Assembly: GCF_003171515.1 (NCBI RefSeq)
Contig: NC_089392.1
Coordinates: 124,001 to 188,000 of the forward strand
Direction of reading: 5' to 3'
Source: Pyrenophora tritici-repentis
Taxonomy: Eukaryota; Ascomycota; Dothideomycetes; Pleosporales; Pleosporaceae
Length of the DNA: 64,000 bases
In this document: one piece after another, positions 9,001 through 18,837 of the stretch
How the letters are laid out: each line of letters begins with the position of its first letter
Numbering within the stretch: the stretch's first letter is position 1
Made by a program: the position numbers and the translations under genes
Notes under the pieces: generated by a model
The model's input: the letters and a program-made list of their open reading frames with translations, nothing else
What the model was told of the DNA's origin: nothing
Databases searched by the model: none

Positions 9001-10347
9001 TTTGATGCGTATCTTATTGAATGCGGCGATCACATCTACCTTGGAGAAGTATCGCGATTTTGAGAGCTTAGCAAGCATGTCCCGGATTAGTGGTGGGGCA
9101 TTTCGGTTCTTGACAGTGTGGGCGTTCAGACCGCGATAGTCGACGCATATGCGGATGCCTCCACCTGGCTTGCGCACAACAAGAAGGGGTGCGGCCCAGG
9201 CGGAAGTGCTGCGTTCGACGTGTCCTTTCTTGATCATGTCGTCCACATAGAGTTTCACCGCTCGGGCTTCATCTCGGGACATTGGGCGTAGACGCTGGAA
9301 TGACGGCTTAGGCGGCTGGCCAGTATCGTCGAGCTTAAGTTCGATTTTGTGGTCAAGGTTACCCCGGAGCTCTGGGAGCTCGTCCGCTTCTTTAGGGTCA
9401 AAACCTTGGTACAAGGGATGAAGGACCTTAGGTAATCGCTTGAGGATTTCTTGTCTCGTCATGTGCGGACGTTCCATCTTGTCGCGGAACTTCTCGTAAT
9501 CCTCTGGGAGCACTTTGGCTCCTGCAGCACGTAGGTGCTGAGTGTCCTCCCATTCCTTGTCGGATAGCTCGGCGATGCGGCCGATTTCATCGTAAGAGGT
9601 GATACAAATGTCCTGGTCGTGACAGACGGCTGCCGCGGCTACGCGGCTAGAGATGAAAGCTACATCAATTGGTGGGGGTGCTTTGGGGTGACGAGCAACC
9701 TTCCGGCAAGGGTCAGGGACCTGGGGGAGAGGTTGCTTGTGGTGCCGGCTGCTCTGAGTGTGACAGGGTCGGTGGTCGTGGATACAGTTAATTAGACAGT
9801 GCTCCGAGTCAAAACTTAGAGACATGTCTTTCCAGTTAACTCGGGGTTCATGGGTTTGGAACCAGGGCGTTCCTAGGATCATTTGGACACCAGAGAGTTT
9901 GGTGACATAGGCTAGGACATCTTCGGTGTGGGTGCCAAATGTGACAGTTACCCGGGCCATATGGGTAACGCCTGCCACTAGAGAGCCATCAGCGAGTTCT
10001 AGAGTAGCAGGCTGGGAGAGAGAGATAAGGTCGTATTTATGTGCGCGGGCATGAGAAGAATCAATGAAGAGAGAAGCACAACCAGTGTCACCCATGATTT
10101 CGACGTGTTGAGGAGAGGAGCGATGAGAAGAAATGATTCCTTTAAAGACTAATTGCTGGCCTACTAGAGGCTGATACTTATCACCGCGTATAGCGGCGGC
10201 AGCAATGGCCGAGACGGTGATCCGGGATCCAGTCTGGCTCTGTTGTTTTAGAGCCTTGACACGGTTCGCAATTGCCTGGAGTGTTGGATCCGGGTCGGAC
10301 TCATCGTCAGAGCTGACTTCTACGGTAGGGGAAAGGGCTAGGGTCAA
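6088..10347 (-). CDS. Gypsy pol: protease, RT, RNase H, integrase, chromodomain
   Basis: Uninterrupted 1,419-codon frame. Protease: MGDTGCASLFID near residue 85. RT: CVDYRGLNAHT, MPFGMCNSPGTF and catalytic YLDDVIIFS between about 400 and 510. RNase H: VETDASDYVYAAVLSQ near 645. Integrase: HHCC finger (H..H..CLTCKRSK) near 950-1000, then a DDE core with DFITPLP, SDRGRQF and the Glu after HPETDGQTEN, and a GPY-type motif (KNIGPYQITRVI). A C-terminal chromodomain follows (EYVVSQVLDSR..YKVEWVGDDQSEPWQPYHNL, about 1320-1380). The frame is open upstream of the first possible start, past the gag stop at 10500, in the -1 frame relative to gag, so Gag-Pol synthesis probably uses -1 frameshifting. The chromodomain would direct integration to marked chromatin. 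Confidence 0.95.
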   Translation of the reverse strand: MTLALSPTVEVSSDDESDPDPTLQAIANRVKALKQQSQTGSRITVSAIAAAAIRGDKYQPLVGQQLVFKGIISSHRSSPQHVEIMGDTGCASLFIDSSHARAHKYDLISLSQPATLELADGSLVAGVTHMARVTVTFGTHTEDVLAYVTKLSGVQMILGTPWFQTHEPRVNWKDMSLSFDSEHCLINCIHDHRPCHTQSSRHHKQPLPQVPDPCRKVARHPKAPPPIDVAFISSRVAAAAVCHDQDICITSYDEIGRIAELSDKEWEDTQHLRAAGAKVLPEDYEKFRDKMERPHMTRQEILKRLPKVLHPLYQGFDPKEADELPELRGNLDHKIELKLDDTGQPPKPSFQRLRPMSRDEARAVKLYVDDMIKKGHVERSTSAWAAPLLVVRKPGGGIRICVDYRGLNAHTVKNRNAPPLIRDMLAKLSKSRYFSKVDVIAAFNKIRIKEEHKHLSAFITPYGLYQYTVMPFGMCNSPGTFQAYINDVLHEYLDEFCMAYLDDVIIFSETLDQHEKHLVQVVSRLADAGLPMDILKSDFITTEVKFLGLIITADGIKMDPDKVSAIQDWKLPQSLKDVQAFLGFANFYRRFIRGFSDIAKPLTHLTKGDPKLFKMTKEAERSFLALKVAFCSDVVLAHFDPDLKTIVETDASDYVYAAVLSQVQPDGSVRPVAYLSKKMSPTECNYEIYDKELLAIVRAFEEWRPELAGVPEAVEVLTDHRGLEYFRSKRNLNRRQARWAEFLEEFDFRIQYRPGKQGTKPDSLTRRTGDLPDSVTDDRVQHQCQTILGSNRWGGSYAAVRLAGVCLGDNPCDLGSVLTLMQESGEGASLSTSTMLVGLARFSLKGTHDPYDDIEGADDRPLDDVLLELCLSDPRLRDVKTALASNDRRIPHYLIAEGIRMELADLEASNDGKLFIGNGRLVVPFSEKLRTRIIAHIHNSLPGGHGGRTTTYQQVSQWYYWQGMTNTIARFTNNCLTCKRSKVNRTAKHSLLHPLPVPTQYWDDISIDFITPLPKSTWCGHSYQHIMVVVDRLSKMKKFIAMENLEVPTVVDKFMEYIWKEEGYPRTLVSDRGRQFTSHFWNRLCAQVGTHPKLSTSHHPETDGQTENANADLKQYLRAYVNYLQTDWAQLLPLAEFEANSAISTATGLSPFLATKGRQPRSGLEPAHLLRPLNNHPTIAQQQRNADALAQRIDTTRTFLRQQILWAQDKMKEFADANRYPAPRFDVGDWVMLNARHIKTERPVKSLDHKNIGPYQITRVIDNMAYELDLPPQLKAIFPAFHPWLLQPYEDDALPGQPRPGDAAPPEVHLGNDGVTEYVVSQVLDSRIRRNLVDPHTGERGLLQYKVEWVGDDQSEPWQPYHNLRSCKESVQDFHSRNPGRPGPHATFHDYDDDGQLAIALLQLLDSKYSNKFAPQSEL

Positions 10348-10499
10348 AGAATCGTCGACAAAGCGGTTAGGATGTAACTCCTCTTCTTCTTCGCTGTCTT
10401 CGACAGAAGGGGCAGGGGGAATTAGGGGATGTGCTGGTGGTTGTACTGGGGGTGGCTTCTCATGCCGGGGAGGTCCCTGGGGGCGACTGTCGCCAGGGA

Positions 10500-12325
10500 C
10501 TAAGCATTTTCCGAAGGTTGGGGAGAGGTGGAGGTGACGCTAGCTGCGGCGCCCTTGACCTTAGGGCGGGCTGGCTCTCCGACGGGTACGCCATTGTTAG
10601 CAATAGCCTTCTCAAGAGCGTCCTGAACTTCGGGGTACGAGTCAAAAGAGGCGACCGGCTCCTTAGAGCAGTAACCTCCTGTAGCCTTAAAGGTGTGATT
10701 CTTCTTAAGACAGTTGAAACAACGATTTAAGTGACGGAGGACCTTGACCTGGATGTCAGAGCGGCCACGGGGGCCAGATCCCGAGCTGGATCCACCGTTC
10801 CGGGGTCCGTTAGAGGGAGTGGACTTATTGCCGCCTGCTCCGCCGCCCCCGCCACCTTCTAAACTCTGATTTCCTCTACGGTTGCCAGTTGTAGTGGCTC
10901 GTTGTGGGTTGGACTGTTCGAGGAGACGAAGGGTTTGACAGAAGTCAAGGTAGGTGAGGCTAGACTCTAAGACTTTCATGGCGGTCATGTCGCGCCACCA
11001 TACAGGCAGCCGGTTGCGCATGAACTGGATCTTGAGGGTGTCGGGCCAACGAAGGGCCGAGGTGCCGACGTTAAAGCGGGCGATGTACTCACCCATAGAC
11101 TCTGTGGGCTTCATAGTGGAATTCAAGCTCTCATACCAGGACTGAGCTTCGATGCTAGTGTTCAGCGACTTATAGACAGAGTCAAGGATAGACCAAGCCT
11201 CGTTACTGTGCGCGAACTCAGCTCCAGGTTCGAGGTACCCATGCTGGAGGCATCCGAAAGCCTTGTCCTTGGTCTTCTGGCGGATGTAGCTAAGCTTCTT
11301 GGTTTCTGAGGCGAACTCGTAGGGATAATCAGCAAACCAATCGGTGACGTCCATCTTCCACTTAAGATAGTCGGCGGAAGTGGTGCCATTACCGGAGAAT
11401 GCCTCAGGTTCAGGTTTCTTTGGGCGGGGGTGGCGACGGTGATCGTACTCTTCGTCATCGGAGTATCGATTTTTCGTAGACTGAGTGCCGCGCTGACCTT
11501 GGCGAGAGAGGGCTGGTAGAGGACTGTTGGCATCGTCGCCTTCAGAGTCCGATGAGTCTGGGGGGAAGGGCCTGTGTGGCCGCGCCTGGCTGACCTAGAA
11601 ACCTTGGCTGTAGCCTGTTTTAGCTTAGCCTGGAGTTTCTTCATATTCTCTAATGTGGCTCGGTGGGCGTCGTGCTCCTGTCGGTATTTGTCCTTGTAGG
11701 CCGATTTGCGGGCGGCGAGGTTCTCTGCCTGGTTCTGGGCCTGCTGGTAGTCTTCGTGAGCGCTTCCGCGCGCGTCGCGGAGCTCCTCGGTTAGGCGTGC
11801 AACTGTAGCGACGGAAGACTGAAGTTGGTCCTGGCAGTTCTTAAGGACAGCCTGTGTGTCAGCGACGTCGCCCTTGTAACCCTCAAGGATATCTTGGGTT
11901 TCTTGATCCTTGCTGTGGAGGTTTTCGATGACCTTGTCTCTTGCGAGAAGCTGTTCGCCTAACTGATCGCTGTGTTTGCGCTCGTTGCCGAGGTCTCTCC
12001 ACATATCGCGGATTTGATCATATAGTCTGTTCAACGCCTTAGACTGGTCATTATTCGTATGTCCGATAGGCGTAGTGTGGAGAGAATCTTTGCGTTGGGG
12101 GTTGCCTTGCGCATCGTTCTCCCAGAGGTCGAAGGTGGTCACGTTATCCTCGCGAGGAATGACGTAGGACGTAGAGGGCTGTCGCTCGAATTGCGCACGC
12201 TCGTAGGCGTGTTCAACTAGGGGTTCTAAGGACGCGGCGGGTCCAGGTGAGAGCCACGCTTCAGAAAAATAATCAGTGTCGACTTCGGCCTGAGACTGGC
12301 GCGAGTAGCGGCGTTGCTCGCTCAT
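10500..12325 (-). CDS. Gypsy gag with a frame break
   Basis: Two overlapping frames make up one gag. The upstream part (ATG at 12325, MSEQRRYSRQSQ; frame also open further upstream) is a long coiled coil (NERKHSDQLGEQLLARDK and following). The downstream part holds the capsid region (FSGNGTTSADYLKWKMDV, QFMRNRLPVWWRDM) and a variant zinc knuckle (CFNCLKKNH..C) and ends at 10500. They differ by -1 at a run of six C (about 11575-11580), so either a single base was lost in a homopolymer or the ribosome shifts there. Downstream, the last gag codons overlap the pol frame, again at -1. Confidence 0.8.
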
Positions 12326-12865
12326 TAATGGGTAGCGTATGCCCAATGGGCTGCTCAAGTCGGCGCGATGGTCTATGAAGGCCACGCCCTTCTTGCGCGT
12401 AGTGATTGTGGTCGGAAGCTCGTCGTCAGAGTCGTCGGAAATGTCCAGTGGCTGCTGTACACTATCGGTGTGGCCGAGGGAGGGGTAGCGTCCTGGAATG
12501 CGTACGTCCCTGTCGAAGAGGTTGTTCTTGCCGTGTGCTCGGGGGAGGCCGCTGGCGCGACGCTCTAGGGTTTCTTTGGTCTGGGAGGTGGGCGCCGTCG
12601 CACGCGAAGGCTGTTCGGGGCTGAGTTCTCGTGGCTCTCGTCCATACGGGAGCGGTTCATGGTTGCGGCCGTCTCTCGCATGAAACGAGGGACGCCGAGG
12701 GCAGGATTTCGGTGTTCTGTAGTGCTGGGGCGAGTATCGCGCGATGTCTCCTCAGTGAGGAGTTCCACGATCTCGGGGTGAGGGGAGTCACGAGCCCCCA
12801 GAGGGTTCATGACTTGTTCGACGGGGCGCTTCTCGTGAGGCGCACCGTTGGGCCAGTGTTCGGTG

Positions 12866-12877
12866 ACTGCAATTACG
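12866..12877 (-). other. Putative self-primed primer-binding site
   Basis: Directly inside the 5' LTR lies an 11-nt segment (GTAATTGCAGT on the minus strand) that is the exact complement of a segment inside the LTR itself, starting at 12938. A TATA-like element lies about 30 nt upstream of 12938, so the transcript would begin with the 11 nt that anneal to this site. This is the self-priming arrangement known from Tf1/sushi-type elements; no tRNA 3'-end match was evident. Confidence 0.7.
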
Positions 12878-13085
12878 TGTAAGGGTCTCACATAGGTCAG
12901 GTATTTGAAACTGTGTTGAATTACAAAGTAATTGCAGTGCAGAGCTTGTAAGAAGCTCTGCGCGGAATATATCTAAGTGGGGGTGTGCATGGGCCACCAA
13001 ACAGGTGGCTCGTGCGCGAACATCAAAACAACGCTAAGGCATCTGGCAGGTGGCCTGTGCGGGGCAACGGCCCAAAACCATCACA
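12878..13085 (-). repeat. Gypsy 5' LTR (208 bp)
   Basis: Identical to 5861-6068. Inferred U3/R boundary at about 12938; TATA-like sequence at about 12966-12973; perfect hairpin at 12939-12961 (9-bp stem, 5-nt loop) between them. Confidence 0.95.
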
Positions 13086-14269
13086 GATTGAGGTTGATCC
13101 TAACGCGGTGGAGTGATAGGCCGTTAAGTTACTTAAGATGAATTGACTACCTAGTTAATATTAAATAGGCAGATACCTGCAGTAGCCTATCCTGCCTAGA
13201 TAACTCTCTTAGTAATAGCGCGCTCTCTTGCGTGATAATAAGCTATAATAAAGCGCTCTTTCTTTACTAGTGCGGCGTCGTTAAGGTACGACAGAGCCTA
13301 AATTTGCTGGCGGTAAAATCTCTTTACAACCGAGAAAACCGAGAGATCTAGAGGCTGTAAGATATAAGAAGCGTGCGCAGGTAGAAATAGAAGATAGACT
13401 TCATTCTGTTTACAAGTCTATAGAAAATCTAGACTTATATAGCTACTATAGCTATTAAGGATTGGCATCCTCTAACGATCATCTAGTAGAGCTGTCTTGG
13501 GTAGAAACACCCGCTCTAACCACTCAACTCCTATCGCATTTAATGTCTAGCTATTCTTTAACGTTGTGTAAAGCTACTTAGGAATTATTGCTAGGAACTA
13601 AGTGCTTTGTAGGCTCTTCCCTTTAAAAATAACTAAACAGCGAAGTTTCTTGCCCGTAGCTAATACGCACTCGATTACCGACGCCCACTCGCGGTTCTCT
13701 AGAGACTAATGGTAAGCCTCCTTCTTCTGACTAGATGCGAGTACTCTGGTGTTGGCACATACACCTAAGGCCTTCCTAGTCTTATCCATATTCTATATAT
13801 CCTCAGCTCTCATACCTAGCCTCGTACGAGTCCTCTCAAAGAGCTCAAGGAACGCGCGTATCTGTACTAGTGTCGCTCCCTCAGCTCGAGCAGCTTTAAT
13901 CTTTCGGCCTACAACAGATGCGACGCGTGGGTTGCGCTTGAGGAAGGCAGCCATCCAATGCTTGCCTACGGGTCTGTGGTCTCCATTCATCCGGAGGATT
14001 CGGTTCGCCATTTCTCGTGCGCGTGCGTGGGAGGGAGGAAAAGCTCGTGCGTCTTCTTCGAGTATCCATTGTACGAGGAAGTCCTCCTGCTCTAGAGTCA
14101 ATCGCTGCTGGTATACGTGGCTGGCTTGGTTGCTTTGTCTGTTGTGTATGTGTGTTGAGATTGTGGATTGCGGGATGTTGTACGCCTTTGCTGCCGCCCT
14201 CTAACTTAGGAAAACACCAGCATCGATATCGCTGATAGCTGCTTGTATAGCTGCTTCACGGTCGCCCAT
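13086..14269 (-). pseudogene. Pogo/Fot transposase, N-terminal and catalytic part, RIP-degraded (piece 1)
   Basis: The minus strand starts with ATG at 14269 (MGDREAAIQAAISDIDAG). It continues through the CENP-B-type DNA-binding domain (LTLEQEDFLVQWILEEDARA, then GKHWMAAFLKRNP) and the DDE domain (GVEWLERVFLPKTALLDD, CKQNEVYLLFLPAHASYILQ), but with at least eight stops and frame changes. Many fit CAA/CAG/CGA/TGG to stop transitions, the signature of repeat-induced point mutation. Pieces 2 and 3 complete the protein. Confidence 0.8.
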
Positions 14270-15800
14270 TTTGATTGAGTGTGTAGAGAGACAACACGTG
14301 TTTTGTGTGGGAGTGCTGGGATTTGTGAGTGATCAATATCCCCGGGTGATCAACATCCCGGTCAGCTACCGGTAGCTTAGACGTCGTCCGGGCCCAGACA
14401 CAGCTGTCCTTCGGCCCCGGGTACAGCTGTCATCCGTCCCGGAAACTCCGGAATCTAAGTAAGTACATACCACTGCTACCTGCTGATTTATCCATCGCAT
14501 GAGCCGCCACAGTTAGTTTAGCGCTCAGTTGCGTCAGGCTCCCTTGAAAAAATTCGCAGGCATATGACTGTCGCGGGATGGTAACTTCTTCTCAAGTGCG
14601 TAATTTACTACACGCCAAGCCTGCTCTCGTGTGCTCACATCTCCTCACACCTATTAATGGATGATTGTTACTGTTTCGCTAGAAATATTGCCAGGCCACC
14701 CCAGAACACGCGGACGCCGATCATACGTGCAACAGAGAAGAGAAAAGCAGATTCCATCAGGGGGGCGTGAGCGCGCGGACTCGATATAGACAATGTGAAT
14801 AAGGAATACTGCAAAAGGAGGACACCATTATCCTTTGTGGTAGAAAGAGGACACGTGATGGTCGAGACACGACTCGCGAACCGTGGAGTCGGCCCATACT
14901 CAAAAGACGACTCTAAGAATGTTGTTATCAGACTTAGCAAGAAGCAAGCACAGTACCGTCGTTAAACTCTTACTCGCAAAGAAAGCAGTCAATCTACCGA
15001 AAAATAACGGAGAATGGACTTCATAGCCAGCAGATGAGATTCTTTCTACGTCGACAACGCGAACATCCACCTGTAACTTTCTGTCATTCTATACGAGCTG
15101 CTCCCGCCTTAGACGGCAGAGCGTCTGCTATGCTGCTACATGGTGACAGCACACGCTTCATGCCCATTCTTTCTGCAAAGCTGTTCGAGAATTGATTAAA
15201 GAACTATTTCAAGTTACTACAGATGGGCGACTCTATGAGGTCTAGTCCCAAGCGACAGGGCTACTCCGTTCTTTGCCATGGGCGCAAAGTATTCGCATCT
15301 CGCCGGGGAGGTAAAAGTGGAAAAGCTCGGTAGAGCTCTCGTCAAAGTCATATGATCGATGGTTTTCCAGTGTAGTACGCCAAGGTGTAAGTGTTATGGT
15401 GTACTCATTGCCTGCTTTGACTTGAACCTGCTCGAGTTGGGCGGACGAAGTGCTTGAGCCGGCATTGGAGGATTGCAGCGATATAACTCGCTTCGATGTA
15501 TCGCCCGTCGCAATGAACTGCGCGACCGTTATTGGACGAATAAGGGTAGGGCAACACTGGCTGATCGGCGAGTCATCCGCAGATTATAATTGAGTCTTAC
15601 CGGCATTCGTTCACTCTTCAGTCGCCAAGCAGGAAGCATGTCGCGGCGAAGGCTTACAGCGGCCTAGCAGAGAGTGGCTGACGCCAGCACAAAACGTTAA
15701 ACAACACCTCGATCACAAAGCCGCCGAGGAGATCGCGCACATGAGTGCTGCATACGAGATGTCGAGATCTTTGTGACCAACAATCCCGACGATCCCAACA
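14270..15800. other. Non-coding stretch, no gene recognised
   Basis: The first 200 bp are GC-rich (repeated CCCGGG/CCGG) and are probably the 5' flank and terminal sequence of the degraded pogo element, though I could not define its inverted repeat. The rest has only short frames without recognisable protein similarity. Confidence 0.5.
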
Positions 15801-15808
15801 CAGGCTAG

Positions 15809-15966
15809 CAGAGATGTCAACAAGCAAGTCAAGCTGGCTTGATTCTTATCGATTGCAGATCACAGACAATATAGAGGCTCGTGCACAGTGGCACGTCCCA
15901 GAGAATGGTCTGTGATCTGCAATCGATAAGAATCAAGCCAGCTTGACTTGCTTGTTGACATCTCTG
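15809..15966. mobile_element. MITE, hAT type, 158 bp
   Basis: Near-palindromic element: arms 15809-15867 and 15908-15966 are perfect inverted repeats (59 bp, starting CAGAGATGTCAACAAGCAAG), with a 40-bp loop between. It is flanked by a perfect 8-bp duplication CAGGCTAG (15801-15808 and 15967-15974). CAGAG-type ends and an 8-bp duplication point to mobilisation by a hAT transposase. The ends do not match either hAT element in this window. The transcript would fold into a long hairpin. Confidence 0.88.
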
Positions 15967-16106
15967 CAGGCTAGTAGCCGTCCAAGTGCTCAGTGGGCGC
16001 CCTGAATACTACAACACCCTCAATCGAGGACAGATGGTGAGCTTGAGCGGCTATATGAATAAATCACATTTAATTATATATTCTTTGATACTATGGAGCT
16101 ATAATC

Positions 16107-18837
16107 CAGTGATCGGAATGGTCTGGTCTGACTTGGTCTTGGTCTGGTCTAGACCGCCAAGACTTGGTCTGGTCTGGCGATTTTTTGAGACCGTGGTCGG
16201 ACCGGTCTAGATGATCGGACCGGTCCGGCTATAAATAGGTCCACGTGACTAGATCTTAGACTAATCTAGCCAGAAAATTTAGCACAATATGAGTCATTAA
16301 GATCAAGGTAAGTCTTCTACTTACATAGAACAATCAAGTCCTTAACAACCTACTTATATACTATTGTTATGGAGCCTTCAACACCAACCTCACCGTCCCC
16401 ATCGAATATTATAAGACTAGATTTAACGTCTCTTACTCCATCTCCTATCCCCACGTCATCACCCACCCCTATACTATCACCCACTCCTATTCAATATCAC
16501 GAATCTCCAGATGAGTTCGTGCAGGGCGGTATCACGTACGTGAAACGTGCAATAATTGCAAGGAAGGATTTCCGTCAAGGTACATCACACATCTGGAAGT
16601 ACGGACTCCAATACATTCGAGATAGCGATAAGAAAGAGGTGTATTACTGCCATGAGTGCAGGGTTGGGAAGAGCAAGCAAGAGTTGTTTGTCATCAATGG
16701 CACTTCTAGGATCCGGAATCACCTGGAACAGAAGCACCAGATTGATCCCCAGAGTGGCATCAAGCGAAAGGGTTCTGTACGGAAGTCTATAATCGACCAG
16801 CAAAAGGATGGGGCTGCTTCCAGCATCTTTTTCTGGAAGGAGTCAGTAGAGAAGTTTAAAGAGCTTCTAATTCGTTGGATTGTGTACTGCCATATCGCCT
16901 TCTTTCAATTAGAGAACCAGTACTTTCGTGAACTACTCCTCTTTTTAAATCCGGCACTACTCAACCACCTCCCGAAGGCTGCGAAGACTATCCGAAGCTG
17001 GGTAATGAATGCATTCATATCGAAGAAGCAACAGCTTAGGGAGGACCTACACCATTCACGGAGTAGGATCTCTATCTCCTTTGATCTCTGGACTTCACCA
17101 AACCCTTACGCTATCCTAGGCGTCGTCGCTATGTGGATTGATACTACCGGCATGCGACGTGTTACCGCTTTAGGTATGCGACGTATATACGGCGAACATA
17201 CTGGAGAGAATCTTGGATCGGTGGTCCTTGAATTGCTGGAAGAATACGACATTAGCGGAGATCAGATTGGATACTTTATGCTGGATAATGCCTCGGCAAA
17301 TGATACCGCTGTTGAGTTTATACTCAAGGATCTCTGCCCATGGATGAAGTCAAAACAACGTCGTCATCGCCGGCTGCGTTGCTTGGGCCATGTCATCAAC
17401 CTCTGTTGCCAGGCGTTCCTTATGGGGCGAAACTGTGAGAAGTATCTTGCGAAGCTGGAGAAGCATCATCAACGTGGCGACTATACGAAGGTGGAAGAGC
17501 TCTGGAAGAAGTTCGGATGTTTGGGTCGTCTTCACAACCTGGTGCGATACATCAGGCTTACTCCACAACGGCGTGAGGAGTTTGCTACAATTATTATCGG
17601 CGGAGATCTTTCGCAATTCGACGGGCTTGAGCTTATCCAGAACAACTCGACCCGCTGGAACTCATGGTTTTATTCGATTACACGTGCATTAAATGTTCGA
17701 GAACGTTTAGAGCTCTTCTCGGCTCGTCATGTACCTGGAAAGGGCTCCGTAGGGATCGCGAACTTTAAGCTTGATGGACAGCACTGGTTTGAGCTTGAAA
17801 AGATTGAACTCGCTCTCAAAGACTTCTATGCTGCAACTTTGCTTTCTGAAGGTAAGAAGACGTCACTTGCGGACTGGTTTTCAACTTTGGACTGCCTTCT
17901 CCGGGAGATAAGCGAGACGAAGGATCACTACCACGACATCCACACTGAGGACGATAACAACTTTACATGGAAGTACCTTCAAGGCTGCGCTGATGCTGCT
18001 TGGTTAAAGTGCGTTGAGTACTATAACAATCAGCAGCTGAATTGGCAAAATCGATTCCCTGAAGATACTGACCTTCCACCGGCATATTATGCGGCTCAAA
18101 TCCTTGATCCATATCGCAAGTGGGGATGGTTCAGGCAAGAGTGGGTTCTTCATGGCGACGAAGAGAAGAAGAGGTGGTTTGAAAACGCACAATTAGCGGT
18201 GAAGCATCTCTGGGAGACAGAGTATAAGGGAAGGTACCCTGTCGAGATGCTGCCACCACCAGCCAGGAAGGAGAGAGATCCTGACCCAGCATTTGATCGC
18301 CAGCGGGAACATAAGCGCATTCGAATAGACGCTCCAGTTTCTACAACTGATTTGTATGAACAATACATCTCTACTGACCGGCTTCATAACGAAGAGGCAG
18401 GTTGCAATGAGGCTATTGCGTACTGGCTATCTCGCTACGACTCCCAACGAGATCTCGCTCGCTTCGCTCTAGACATGTTTGCGATCTCGCCTATGTCGGA
18501 TGAATGCGAACGTCTTTTTAGTAGCGCGAAGCTTACTATCGTCGATCGCCGTGGTAGGCTGAAGGCAGATATTATAGAAGCGTGCGAGTGTCTCCGGGCC
18601 TGGTATGGAAAGCCCCAAGCTGAGGGGAACAGCGATATCGAGGATAGTGAGAACGAAGACGACTAGATTGACAGTCAGTAGTAAAACACATTTCCTCGGC
18701 TTCCTTCTTTGCTTCAGCCTCATTCTTGGCGGTCTTGTTGGTCGGACCGGTCTGGTCGGACCGGTCCTTATGTAAGCACCTGGTCTGGTCTGGTCTGTAC
18801 CCTCAGACCAGACCAGACCAGACCATTCCGATCACTG
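16107..18837 (+). mobile_element. Second hAT element with intact transposase
   Basis: Perfect 24-bp terminal inverted repeats (16107-16130 and 18814-18837, beginning CAGTGATCGGAATGG) with dense GGTCTGGTCT and GGTCGGACCGGTC subterminal motifs at both ends. A TATA box (CTATAAATAGG, about 16229) lies near the start of the transcription unit. The flanking 8-mers (CTATAATC left, CACCAGGA right) do not match, so no target duplication is visible; one flank may have been rearranged. Confidence 0.88.
16369..18666 (+). CDS. hAT transposase with BED zinc finger
   Basis: 765 residues, single exon, no disruption. A Ser/Thr/Pro-rich start (about 1-45) is followed by a BED finger (YYCHECRVGK..RIRNHLEQKH, about 95-125). 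The RNase-H-like catalytic region includes FDLWTSPNPYAILGVV near 235 and RCLGHVINLCCQAFLMG near 340. The hATC dimerisation domain (FAISPMSDECERLFSSAKL..RGRLKADIIEACECLRAW) lies at about 705-745. It cuts and pastes DNA bearing its own terminal repeats. Intactness and undamaged repeats suggest recent activity. Confidence 0.93.
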   Translation: MEPSTPTSPSPSNIIRLDLTSLTPSPIPTSSPTPILSPTPIQYHESPDEFVQGGITYVKRAIIARKDFRQGTSHIWKYGLQYIRDSDKKEVYYCHECRVGKSKQELFVINGTSRIRNHLEQKHQIDPQSGIKRKGSVRKSIIDQQKDGAASSIFFWKESVEKFKELLIRWIVYCHIAFFQLENQYFRELLLFLNPALLNHLPKAAKTIRSWVMNAFISKKQQLREDLHHSRSRISISFDLWTSPNPYAILGVVAMWIDTTGMRRVTALGMRRIYGEHTGENLGSVVLELLEEYDISGDQIGYFMLDNASANDTAVEFILKDLCPWMKSKQRRHRRLRCLGHVINLCCQAFLMGRNCEKYLAKLEKHHQRGDYTKVEELWKKFGCLGRLHNLVRYIRLTPQRREEFATIIIGGDLSQFDGLELIQNNSTRWNSWFYSITRALNVRERLELFSARHVPGKGSVGIANFKLDGQHWFELEKIELALKDFYAATLLSEGKKTSLADWFSTLDCLLREISETKDHYHDIHTEDDNNFTWKYLQGCADAAWLKCVEYYNNQQLNWQNRFPEDTDLPPAYYAAQILDPYRKWGWFRQEWVLHGDEEKKRWFENAQLAVKHLWETEYKGRYPVEMLPPPARKERDPDPAFDRQREHKRIRIDAPVSTTDLYEQYISTDRLHNEEAGCNEAIAYWLSRYDSQRDLARFALDMFAISPMSDECERLFSSAKLTIVDRRGRLKADIIEACECLRAWYGKPQAEGNSDIEDSENEDD

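Larger units (their letters stand above)
5861..13085 (-). mobile_element. Ty3/gypsy chromovirus-type retrotransposon, full length
   Basis: A 7,225-bp element on the minus strand bounded by two 208-bp LTRs that read identically base for base, with a 5-bp target duplication (GATTG, 5856-5860 and 13086-13090). Order from its 5' end: LTR, primer-binding site, gag, pol (protease, RT, RNase H, integrase, chromodomain), polypurine tract (about 6069-6080), LTR. Identical LTRs indicate very recent insertion, later than the RIP that damaged the host transposon. The gag region has a frame break near 11578. Confidence 0.95.
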
